Shown here one piece after another: positions 18,784-26,081 of a stretch of DNA of 64,000 bases. Positions within the stretch are counted from its first letter, which is position 1. Each line of letters begins with the position of its first letter. Made by a program: the position numbers and the translations under genes. Origin of the DNA: Lentzea pudingi (GTDB lineage Bacteria > Actinomycetota > Actinomycetes > Mycobacteriales > Pseudonocardiaceae); NCBI RefSeq assembly GCF_014646255.1, contig NZ_BMNC01000006.1:62001-126000 (forward strand). The letters are read 5' to 3'. The notes under the pieces were generated by a model. The model had not been told where the DNA came from. It did no database searches and worked only from the letters and a program-made list of their open reading frames with translations.

Positions 18784-18865
18784 TCTTGGCACGGTGACCG
18801 GATCCGTCCGCTCCTCGGCCGGGTAGTGCCTGTCTCGCCGCTTCGAAATCCGCGAGGCTTGGGAC

Positions 18866-19414
18866 ATGAAGCGAGCATTGATCGTCGTCGACGTGCAGGA
18901 GTCGTTCCGCCAGCGCGCCAACTGGGCCGAGGTGTCCAACCCCGATGTCGTCGGAAAGGTGAACCAGCTGGTCGACATGAGCCGCGACGCCGGCGACCTC
19001 GTCGTGTGGGTGCTGCACTCCGAGCCCGGTTCCGGCGACGTGTTCGACCCCGCGCTGGGGCACGTGCGGCTGATCGACGGGCTGAAGCCGCTCGACGACG
19101 AGCCCGTGCTGACCAAGACCGCGCACAACGCGTTCACCACGACGAACCTGCAGCAGACGCTGACGCAGCGGGGTGTGCGGGAGTTGCTGGTCAGCGGCAT
19201 CCGGACCGAGCAGTGCTGCGAGACGACCACGCGGGTGGGGTCGGACCTCGGGTTCGACATGACGTTCGTGACGGACGCGACCGCGACCATGCCGTTGCCG
19301 CACTGGCGGACCGGGAAGGTGCTCGGGGTCGAGGAGATCATCGAGCGCACCGAGTACGTGCTCGCGGGCCGGTTCGCGCGGATCTCGGATGTCGCTACGC
19401 TGACCGGATCGTGA
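18866..19414 (+). CDS. Isochorismatase-fold cysteine hydrolase
   Basis: 182 residues. The catalytic triad of the cysteine hydrolase superfamily is visible: Asp9 in IVVDVQESF, Lys in LTKTAHNAF, Cys in IRTEQCCETTTR preceded by the cis-peptide region VSGIR. Substrates in this superfamily are amides or vinyl ethers such as nicotinamide or isochorismate; this one is not assignable. Its stop overlaps the GTG of the GlxA-like regulator, so enzyme and regulator are coupled. A second member follows the regulator at 20388. Confidence 0.88.
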   Translation: MKRALIVVDVQESFRQRANWAEVSNPDVVGKVNQLVDMSRDAGDLVVWVLHSEPGSGDVFDPALGHVRLIDGLKPLDDEPVLTKTAHNAFTTTNLQQTLTQRGVRELLVSGIRTEQCCETTTRVGSDLGFDMTFVTDATATMPLPHWRTGKVLGVEEIIERTEYVLAGRFARISDVATLTGS

Positions 19415-20313
19415 CCAGAGTCGTCTTCCTGCTCGTTCCTGGAGTGCACCTGCTCGACCTCGCGGGGCCGGCGCAGGTGTTCTCCAGCGCTGCCGACCTC
19501 GTGGGCGGCTACGCGTTGTCCTACGTGGGCGACACGGAGACCGTGCTGAGTCATCAGGGCGTGCCGCTCGGTGCGTCGCGTGAGTTGCCCTCGCTGGAGG
19601 CCGGTGACCTCGTGTTCGTGCCGGGGTGGCGGTCGCCGAAGATCGTGGGGACCGGGCATTTGAGCGAACGCGCGTTGGCCTGGTTGCGCACGCATCATGA
19701 CGACGGCGGCACGGTGGCGAGTGTGTGTGCGGGCGCGGATGCGTTGGGGCGCGCCGGTTTGCTCGACGGACGGCGTTGCACCACGCACCACGAACTGCAG
19801 GAGGAGCTCGCACGGCGCTACCCGGCCGCACATGTCGTGCGTGACGTGTTGTTCGTGGAGGACAACAGGGTTGTGACTTCTGCGGGCATCGCGAGCGGTA
19901 TCGACCTCGCGTTGCATCTGGTCGCCGTACGTCACGGGCCCGTTGTCGCCGCCGCTATCGCACGCACGATGGTCATCTACGCGCGCAGGAACGGCGACGA
20001 CCAGCAAGCCAGCGTGTTGATGCGGCATCGGTCGCACATCAACGAGACCGTGCACCGCATCCAGGACGTGATCGAGTCACGGCTCGCGGACCGTCTCTCG
20101 CTCGCGGAACTGGCCGTCCACGCCGGCTGCAGCGAACGGACCGTGACGCGGTTGTTCGGCCGTGCGACGGGCATGACGCCGTTGAGGTACCAGCAGGCGT
20201 TGCGCGTCGAACGGGCAGAACACCTCATCGGCCAGGGCGCCACGGTGGAGACGGCGGCGCGCGACGTCGGGTTCGAGGACGCCCGGATGCTGCGCCGGCT
20301 GCGTTCGCGCTGA
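19411..20313 (+). CDS. GlxA-type AraC-family regulator (DJ-1/PfpI plus HTH)
   Basis: 300 residues from GTG 19411. The N-terminal DJ-1/PfpI (glutamine amidotransferase-like) domain runs to about residue 190, with SVCAGADALGRAGLLDGRRC at the nucleophile-elbow position. The C-terminal AraC double helix-turn-helix has LSLAELAVHAGCSERTVTRL and ends in RDVGFEDARMLRRLRSR, somewhat shorter than usual. It lies between two isochorismatase-fold hydrolases and probably controls them; ligand unknown. Confidence 0.88.
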   Translation: MTRVVFLLVPGVHLLDLAGPAQVFSSAADLVGGYALSYVGDTETVLSHQGVPLGASRELPSLEAGDLVFVPGWRSPKIVGTGHLSERALAWLRTHHDDGGTVASVCAGADALGRAGLLDGRRCTTHHELQEELARRYPAAHVVRDVLFVEDNRVVTSAGIASGIDLALHLVAVRHGPVVAAAIARTMVIYARRNGDDQQASVLMRHRSHINETVHRIQDVIESRLADRLSLAELAVHAGCSERTVTRLFGRATGMTPLRYQQALRVERAEHLIGQGATVETAARDVGFEDARMLRRLRSR

Positions 20314-20352
20314 GCCGCACGCGTGCGCCCGTCCACTGTCGACGGAACACCC

Positions 20353-20380
20353 TTGCACCCCACCGGAAGCGGCCTAAGCT
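20353..20380 (+). promoter_or_regulatory. Predicted leaderless promoter
   Basis: TTGCAC (20353-20358), a 16-bp spacer and TAAGCT (20375-20380). Seven bases downstream is the GTG at 20388, so transcript and translation start would coincide. Confidence 0.6.
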
Positions 20381-20387
20381 GTGCCGC

Positions 20388-20945
20388 GTGACGACTCTGG
20401 CGAACCGCCCCAACACCGCGTTGCTCGTGATCGACGTGCAGAACGGCGTGGTGAACCACGCCCACAACCGCGACGAGGTCGTCGCCAACGTGGCCACCCT
20501 GGTCGACAAGGCGCGCGCGGCCGGCGTCGACGTCGTGTGGGTGCAGCACAGCAACGCGGAGTTCATGCCCAAGGAGTCCGACGGCTGGCAGTTCGTGCCC
20601 GAGCTGAAGGTCGCCGACGGCGAGGCCGTGGTGCACAAGACCTACGCCGACTCGTTCGAGGCGACCGACCTCGAGGAAGTGCTGGCGGGCAAGGCGATCG
20701 GCAGCCTCGTGGTGTCCGGCGCGCAGACCGACGAGTGCATCCGCTCGACCCTGCACGGCGCCCTCGTGCGCGGCTACGACGCCCTCCTGGTCAGCGACGC
20801 GCACACGACCGAGGACCAGTCGGAGTGGGGCGCGCCCACCCCGGACAAGGTCATCGCGCACACGAACCTCTACTGGGAGAACCACACCGCGCCGGGCCGC
20901 AGCGCGGGTGTCGTGAAGACGGAGGACGCGTTCAAGCCCGCGTGA
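20388..20945 (+). CDS. Isochorismatase-fold cysteine hydrolase
   Basis: 185 residues, GTG start with a leaderless promoter. Triad: Asp in LLVIDVQNGVV, Lys in VVHKTYADSFE, Cys in AQTDECIRSTLHGA after a VSG cis-peptide. The closest family shape is the YecD/StxB-type hydrolase, with SDAHTTEDQSEW and the terminal helix. It is a distant paralog of the protein at 18866 rather than a recent duplicate. Its 3' end overlaps the minus-strand mini-gene by 14 bp. Confidence 0.9.
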   Translation: MTTLANRPNTALLVIDVQNGVVNHAHNRDEVVANVATLVDKARAAGVDVVWVQHSNAEFMPKESDGWQFVPELKVADGEAVVHKTYADSFEATDLEEVLAGKAIGSLVVSGAQTDECIRSTLHGALVRGYDALLVSDAHTTEDQSEWGAPTPDKVIAHTNLYWENHTAPGRSAGVVKTEDAFKPA

Positions 20946-21117
20946 CGAGGTGCCTGCCGGGCGTGTAGTCGACCTTCCAGTCCTCGTGCACGCCGCGCAG
21001 CCCGCACGCCAGGCACGACGACCTGGGTGCGGCGGCGAACTCCTCGCCGCCGCACCCGGACTCGACGACGTGCGGGACCTCGTACCCGTACTCCTGGATC
21101 GCCTCTTCGAGCGTCAG
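20932..21117 (-). CDS. 61-residue Cys-containing protein with apparent CTG start
   Basis: A short frame between the hydrolase and the NAD-binding gene. It begins LTLEEAIQEYGYEVPHVVES and contains Cys22, Cys35 and Cys38 (SGCGG ... SSCLACGL), a possible zinc-binding trio, ending GRHLVTRA. No ATG, GTG or TTG exists in frame before the core. The first usable codon is CTG at 21117, whose last three bases with the next form the upstream gene's stop (CTGA), like an ATGA overlap. A TGA in frame 8 codons upstream limits the gene. High third-position GC supports coding. Family not recognised. Confidence 0.6.
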   Translation of the reverse strand: MTLEEAIQEYGYEVPHVVESGCGGEEFAAAPRSSCLACGLRGVHEDWKVDYTPGRHLVTRA

Positions 21118-21755
21118 CCCGCCACCCTGTTGATCTCGTCACTGCGCAGCACCCGCGACGCCGGCGCTCCCTTGGCCAGCGCCACCATCGCGCGCCCCAG
21201 GAGGTCGGTGGTCGTGACGTACTTCGGCGCCACCTTCCGCAGCACCGGGAACAGCCACGACGACCACGCGTAGACGTACCGGTAGATCCGGGTGCGCGAC
21301 GTGATCCCGTGGCGTGGCTGGATGAAACCGGGCCGCACCACGAACACCGGCCGGTCCAGCGCCAGCAGTTCGTTCTCCGTGCGCCCCTTCACCCGCGCCC
21401 ACATCGTCTTGCTGTCCGCGCCCGCACCCTCACCGGACACGTACACATAGGTGCCACCAACGACCCGTGCGGCCTCGACGGCGTAGTCGTGCGTCACGGG
21501 CGTGTACTCGGCCTCGGTCAGGCCCGCGGACGTGACGCCCATGCAGTAGAAGCACGCGTCGGCGCCGGCCAGTTCCGAAGCGATCGGCGACAGGTCACCG
21601 AAGTCGGCGTGCACGACGTGCCGCAGCTTGGGATCGCTCGCGGTCGACGGCGAACGTCCCACCGTCACGACGGAGTCCACCGCGGGGTCGAGCAGACATT
21701 CGCGCAACGCGCCCTGTCCGACCATTCCGGACGCGCCGAAAATCACCACCTTCAC
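21114..21755 (-). CDS. NAD(P)-binding Rossmann protein (atypical SDR)
   Basis: 213 residues. VVIFGASGMVGQGALRECL is the dinucleotide-binding loop, followed by VTVGRSPS and the mid-domain FYCMGVTSAGLTEAEYT. YVSGEGAG and KGRTENELLALD occupy the active-site region where classical SDRs have YxxxK; here Lys is retained but Tyr is not obvious. Such proteins resemble HTATIP2/oxidoreductase-like epimerases of uncertain substrate. The stop codon overlaps the CTG of the following mini-gene, suggesting coupled translation. Confidence 0.83.
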   Translation of the reverse strand: MKVVIFGASGMVGQGALRECLLDPAVDSVVTVGRSPSTASDPKLRHVVHADFGDLSPIASELAGADACFYCMGVTSAGLTEAEYTPVTHDYAVEAARVVGGTYVYVSGEGAGADSKTMWARVKGRTENELLALDRPVFVVRPGFIQPRHGITSRTRIYRYVYAWSSWLFPVLRKVAPKYVTTTDLLGRAMVALAKGAPASRVLRSDEINRVAG

Positions 21756-21802
21756 GTGACCAACCTAGTCGCTGCCACAGAGCGACATCACCTACGACGA
21801 GG

Positions 21803-23119
21803 TCACAGCATGCGAGTGACATACGGCATGATGCCGCCGTACCGCACGGGCGAGATCCGCACCACGGCCCCGGAATGCGGTGCCTCCACCATCATCCCGC
21901 CGCCCAGGTACAACGCCACGTGCGTGCCGCCGCCCGGTCCCCAGAAGATCATGTCGCCGGGGGCCATCTGCGCCAACGGCACCTTGCGGCCGGAGTTGTA
22001 CTGGTAGCCGCTGTAGTGCGGCAGGTACACGCCGACGGCGGCGAAGGAGTACATCATCAGGCCGGAGCAGTCGAAGCCGATCTTGCGCCAGTCGCCGTGC
22101 GCGTCGGCGACGCCGCCGTCGCGCACGCCGTACGTCGGGCCGTAGTGGTTGCCACCACCCCACGCGTAGATGACACCGCGCTGCGCCAACGCCCGGTTGA
22201 TCACCGTCTGCACGCGGTTGCCGGACGGTGCGGGTGCCGACGCGACCGGGCGGGGCGCTTGGGGCCTCGGCGCGGCCTGCGCGACCTGGGCCGCGGCAGC
22301 CGCGGCGCGACGGGCGTTCTCCTCGTCCTCGCGCCGCTTCGCCTCGGTCCACTGGTCGTACTGCTGGCGTTGCGCTTCGAGTCCGTTGGCCGCGCCGCGT
22401 GCGGAGGCGAGCTCACGTTCGACGGCGTCCTTGTTGGACTGCAGCTCGGCGGTGGCCGCGGCCTGCGAGGAGTGCGCCTCGACGGCGACCTGCTGGGCCT
22501 GCTCGGCGACCTTCTTCGCCTCGTCGGCCGCCGCCTGCTTGGTCTCGGCGTTCTTGAGCGCGGCGCGGGCGGCGGAGTCGAGGTTGGCCGCGGTGCCCTG
22601 GTCGCGGGTGACCTGGTCGAGGCGGTTCAGGCTGGACGCCGACACCGCCTCCAGCATCTGGGCGCGGGCCAGCAGGTCCTCGGGCGACTTGGCGCCGATG
22701 TACGCCGAGAACGACCCGACCGTGGTGCCCTGCGCGTAGGAGGCCGCCGCGAACTCGTCGAGCTCCAGGCGGCTCTTCTCCACGGCGGCGGAGGCCGCGT
22801 CGGCCTCGACCCTCGCGTTGGTGGCGTCACGGCGGGCTGCCTCGGCCTCGGAGATCGCCGTCTCCAGGTCGACGCGGGCCTTGTTCGCGAGCTCGCGCTT
22901 GTACGAGACGTCGTCGAGCAGTTCCTGCAGGCGTGACTCGGCCTGCGTGAGCCGCCCGGTCAGCTCGCCCACACGCGCTGCCTTCGCGTCCGCTTCCGCC
23001 CGCGACGCCGAGATCTCCGCGTCGCTGGGGTTCGGCGGCGGAGGCGGCACGGCGGCGGCCGTCCCCGTGAGGACGGCCGTCATCAACACCGCGACGACGG
23101 CGGAGAGTCTTGTCAACAC
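21803..23119 (-). CDS. ripA: RipA-like NlpC/P60 peptidoglycan endopeptidase
   Basis: 438 residues: Sec signal (about 1-23), a Pro-rich hinge, about 220 residues of Ala/Glu-rich coiled coil, an Ala/Pro linker, then an NlpC/P60 domain. Catalytic Cys lies in GFDCSGLMMYSF and His in GTHVALYLGGGMMVEAPHSG. Its relatives cleave the D-Glu-DAP stem-peptide bond during cell separation and are autoinhibited by the coiled coil. GTG 23119 has a strong GGAGGTGA Shine-Dalgarno. Position and orientation relative to moxR and acnA match ripA of M. tuberculosis. No ripB partner is present. No ydaO-type riboswitch is evident in the 157-bp leader. Confidence 0.9.
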   Translation of the reverse strand: MLTRLSAVVAVLMTAVLTGTAAAVPPPPPNPSDAEISASRAEADAKAARVGELTGRLTQAESRLQELLDDVSYKRELANKARVDLETAISEAEAARRDATNARVEADAASAAVEKSRLELDEFAAASYAQGTTVGSFSAYIGAKSPEDLLARAQMLEAVSASSLNRLDQVTRDQGTAANLDSAARAALKNAETKQAAADEAKKVAEQAQQVAVEAHSSQAAATAELQSNKDAVERELASARGAANGLEAQRQQYDQWTEAKRREDEENARRAAAAAAQVAQAAPRPQAPRPVASAPAPSGNRVQTVINRALAQRGVIYAWGGGNHYGPTYGVRDGGVADAHGDWRKIGFDCSGLMMYSFAAVGVYLPHYSGYQYNSGRKVPLAQMAPGDMIFWGPGGGTHVALYLGGGMMVEAPHSGAVVRISPVRYGGIMPYVTRML

Positions 23120-23234
23120 TGGACATCACCTCCGACCGAATTAGACCAATCAGACGCATTCGGCGCATCTGGAACTCACGCACCGTCAACCACTCGTGTC
23201 ACAGTGGAACACGGGCGGTGGTCCTTTTGGGACG

Positions 23235-23276
23235 ATCGGAGTCCGGCGTGTCGCCGGTATGGACTAGCCGACTCCG
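23235..23276 (-). terminator. Possible hairpin after the acyl-CoA synthetase
   Basis: Minus-strand CGGAGT ... ACTCCG enclosing CCGGCG-acac-CGCCGG, starting just after the synthetase stop. A composite stem with an unpaired internal stretch; a plausible terminator, boundaries approximate. Confidence 0.4.
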
Positions 23277-24791
23277 CTAGTTCACGCCGCGGTCCCTGCC
23301 CGCCCAATAGGGCTCGCGGAGCTTGAACTTCTGGATCTTGCCGGTCGCCGTGCGCGGGATCGAGTCGCGGAACTCGATCGACGTCGGCGCCTTGTACCCG
23401 GCGAGCCGCTCCTTGCAGTGTTTGATCAACTCGGCCTCGGTGGCGTCACCGGAGAGCACCACGAGTGCCTTGATCGTTTCGCCCCACTTCTCGTGGGGTA
23501 CACCGATGACGGCGACCTCGGCGACGGCCGGGTGCGAGAACAGGCAGTCCTCGACCTCGATGGACGAGACGTTCTCGCCGCCGGTGATGATCACGTCCTT
23601 CTTGCGGTCGGAGATGGTCAGGTAGCCGTCCTCGTCGAAGAAGCCGCCGTCCCCGGTGTGGAACCAGCCGTCCTCGATGGCGTCCGCGGTGGACTCCGGG
23701 TTGTCCCAGTAGCCCTCCATCACGACGTTCGAGCGGGCCAGCACCTCGCCGTTCTCGGAGATCCGCAGCTGCGCGCCCAACGCCGGTGCACCCGCCCGCG
23801 ACTGCTTCTTCGCCTTCTCCTCGCCCTGCGGCCCTGGCTGAGCCCGGTTGAACGTGAGCAGCGGCGCCGTCTCGGTCAGGCCGTAGATCTGCAGGAACTC
23901 CCACCCGAGCTCTTCGGTGACGCGCTGGATCGTGCGTGAGGGCGGCGGCGCACCGGCGCACACGATCCGTACGGAGTCACGGCCGGGGATCTCGCCGTCC
24001 CACGTCTGCGCGGCGTCGAGCACGGCGTTCCACACGGCCGGTGCGCCGCACATGAGCGTGACGCCGTGGTCGCGCACACGCCGCAGGATCTCGGCACCGT
24101 CTACCTTGCGCAGCACCACCTGTGGCACACCGAGGCCCGCGAGCCCGAACGGCATTCCCCAGCCGTTGCAGTGGAACATCGGCAGCACGTGCATGTACAC
24201 GTCGCCCTCCCACGCACGTGTGTGCATGGCGAACGTGACCGCGTTGAGCCAGATGTTGCGATGCGTCAGCTGCACGCCCTTGGGCCGCGCGGTCGTTCCG
24301 GACGTGTAGTTGATCGTCGCCGTCGCGTCCTCCGAGGGCGCGCTCCACGGCCGTGGCTCGACATCGAACCGGAGCAACGACTCCGACTCCTCGCCGAGCG
24401 TGAATCGGTGGCGTGCCACGACGTCGTCCAGTTCCAGCTCGGGGTCGACGAACAACGCCGAGGCACCGCTGTGCTCGACGATGTACTTCACCTCGTCGGG
24501 GCGCAGGCGGAAGTTCACCGGCACGCAGATCCGCCCGCTGCCGGGCAGCGCGTGCAGCAGTTCCAGCATCCGCGCGGAGTTGTGGCTGACGACGGCGACC
24601 CGTTCGCCCTCGCCGACGCCGAGTGCGTCGAACCCGGCCTGCCACGCGCGCACGCGGGTCGCCATCTCCGCGTACGTCGTCGTCGCGACCGGATCCGCGG
24701 GCTGGTCCGGTTCGTCGATGGTCGCCGTCGTCGCCGCGAACGCGAACGACGCCCGGTCCAGGAAGTCCGTGGTGATCAGCGGTACGCGCAT
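23277..24791 (-). CDS. AMP-forming fatty acyl-CoA synthetase
   Basis: 504 residues from ATG 24791 (MRVPLITTDFLDRA); the open frame upstream lacks homology. ANL superfamily with the P-loop YTSGTTARPKGVQ, MFHCNGW typical of medium/long-chain acyl ligases, IYGLTETAPL, the adenylate Asp in WFHTGD, and the catalytic Lys in PRTATGKIQKF. It activates a carboxylic acid to its CoA thioester; chain length unknown. It is 10 bp downstream of a sirtuin gene on the same strand. That Lys is the site whose acylation inactivates related synthetases and which sirtuins restore (family knowledge). Confidence 0.92.
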   Translation of the reverse strand: MRVPLITTDFLDRASFAFAATTATIDEPDQPADPVATTTYAEMATRVRAWQAGFDALGVGEGERVAVVSHNSARMLELLHALPGSGRICVPVNFRLRPDEVKYIVEHSGASALFVDPELELDDVVARHRFTLGEESESLLRFDVEPRPWSAPSEDATATINYTSGTTARPKGVQLTHRNIWLNAVTFAMHTRAWEGDVYMHVLPMFHCNGWGMPFGLAGLGVPQVVLRKVDGAEILRRVRDHGVTLMCGAPAVWNAVLDAAQTWDGEIPGRDSVRIVCAGAPPPSRTIQRVTEELGWEFLQIYGLTETAPLLTFNRAQPGPQGEEKAKKQSRAGAPALGAQLRISENGEVLARSNVVMEGYWDNPESTADAIEDGWFHTGDGGFFDEDGYLTISDRKKDVIITGGENVSSIEVEDCLFSHPAVAEVAVIGVPHEKWGETIKALVVLSGDATEAELIKHCKERLAGYKAPTSIEFRDSIPRTATGKIQKFKLREPYWAGRDRGVN

Positions 24792-24801
24792 GGGCCCGAC
24801 C

Positions 24802-25611
24802 CTACGACCAGGTGCTCGGATCTCCCCAGGACGAGAATCGGCCTCCCCCGGATGGAGGAACGGAGCTGAGGTCCGGAAGCACATCGCCGACGGGTTCGTG
24901 CAGCACAACGGCCGCCACGGAGTCGTACGGCGTCGGTTCGGCGTTGCAGATGATGACCTGAGCACCGGCTTTGGCCGCCAGCGGCACGAGGCCCGCGGCG
25001 GGCTGCACGGCCAGCGATGTTCCCGCCACCAGCAGCACGTCGCAGTCCAGGGCGGCGAGCCGGGCGCGGCGCAGCACCTCGCCGTCGAGCTCCTGCCCGA
25101 ACGAGATCGTGGCGGACTTGAGAATCCCTCCGCACCGCGGGCAGTCCGGCTCCTCCTCGCCCTCGGCCACGCGCTTCAACGCGTCGCGCATCGGGCCCGT
25201 GGCACCGCATCCCAGGCACACGGTCGCGTGCAGCGTGCCGTGCAGCTCCAGCACGCGGTGGGGGTCGGAGCCGGCTTTCTGGTGCAGGCCGTCGATGTTC
25301 TGGGTGACCACGGTGCGCAACCGGCCGGACCGTTCCAGTTCCACCAGCGCCTTGTGCGCGGCGTTCGGCCTGGCCGTCCACACGGGACTGCCGAGCTTCG
25401 CGCGCCAGGACTGCCTGCGCAGTGCGGGGTCGGTGAGGTAGGCCTGCAGCGACGACCCGCGCCCGGCGTCCGCGTCACGGGTCCACAGCCCGTCGGGGCC
25501 GCGGAAGTCCGGGATGCCCGAGTCCGTGGAGACCCCGGCCCCCGTCAGCACCGTGATCCGGTGAGCCGACGCGACCAGCTCTCGTGCCGCTGTGCACGCC
25601 TGGGAGGCCAT
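24802..25611 (-). CDS. Sir2-family NAD-dependent protein deacylase
   Basis: 269 residues. VLTGAGVSTDSGIPDFRG binds NAD, QNIDGLHQKAG and the catalytic His in LELHGTLH follow, and the zinc site is CLGC ... CPRC. GTSLAVQPAAGLV closes the Rossmann fold. It removes acetyl or longer acyl groups from lysine using NAD. It shares an operon with an acyl-CoA synthetase (10-bp gap), a likely substrate. ATG 25611 sits 6 nt after a TAGTGT -10, so the mRNA may be leaderless. Confidence 0.93.
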   Translation of the reverse strand: MASQACTAARELVASAHRITVLTGAGVSTDSGIPDFRGPDGLWTRDADAGRGSSLQAYLTDPALRRQSWRAKLGSPVWTARPNAAHKALVELERSGRLRTVVTQNIDGLHQKAGSDPHRVLELHGTLHATVCLGCGATGPMRDALKRVAEGEEEPDCPRCGGILKSATISFGQELDGEVLRRARLAALDCDVLLVAGTSLAVQPAAGLVPLAAKAGAQVIICNAEPTPYDSVAAVVLHEPVGDVLPDLSSVPPSGGGRFSSWGDPSTWS

Positions 25612-25617
25612 CGGTTC

Positions 25618-25623
25618 ACACTA
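25618..25623 (-). promoter_or_regulatory. Predicted leaderless -10 box of the sirtuin operon
   Basis: TAGTGT on the minus strand, 6 nt before the ATG at 25611. Only 17 bp separate this gene from the divergent GTG at 25629, which leaves no room for a 5' leader. Confidence 0.4.
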
Positions 25624-25628
25624 TCCGG

Positions 25629-26081
25629 GTGCGCAGCGCTGTGGGAGCCGCGATCGCGGCAGTGGGCTTGGTCACCACCATCGCCGGGACTTTCCTGCCC
25701 TGGCTCAAATCGGGATCGACCACGAGAGACAGTTACGAAGTGCTCTCGCTCCGTGATCTCGCCGGGTTGGACGGGGTGGCGGGCACCGTCGTGACGTCGA
25801 TCTGGGTCGGTCTGACACCTCTCGCGATGGTCACGATCGCGCTGTACGTGGTCCGATTTCCACGATTTGCCGCGTGCGTTGGCATCCTCTTTGGCACGAT
25901 CGGGGGAACCGTGGCCCTAGTCGCCACAGTCCAAGGGGGTAGCAAGGGCTCGTTGGTCGGAATCTCCACCTCCGGACCAGTCACGACCCTTGCCGGTGCC
26001 GTACTGACGATCGTGGGGGCGATCACGGTGCTCACCTCGACCAGGCGCAGCGCAGTGAGAACCTCAGGAGGGAACCCGTGA
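25629..26081 (+). CDS. Four-helix membrane protein of unknown function
   Basis: 150 residues from GTG 25629 (VRSAVGAAIAAVGLVTTIAG); extending upstream would overlap the sirtuin. Four hydrophobic segments (about 3-22, 58-76, 84-104 and 115-133) are joined by short polar loops, the first extracytoplasmic loop containing FLPWLKSGSTTRDSYEV. Its stop overlaps the GTG of the next gene, so the two are coupled and probably act together in the membrane. No family recognised. Confidence 0.72.
   Translation: MRSAVGAAIAAVGLVTTIAGTFLPWLKSGSTTRDSYEVLSLRDLAGLDGVAGTVVTSIWVGLTPLAMVTIALYVVRFPRFAACVGILFGTIGGTVALVATVQGGSKGSLVGISTSGPVTTLAGAVLTIVGAITVLTSTRRSAVRTSGGNP

Noticed and set aside
23120..23276. c-di-AMP (ydaO) riboswitch upstream of ripA
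   Set aside because: Actinobacterial rip/rpf genes often have one, but the conserved core could not be found in 157 bp.
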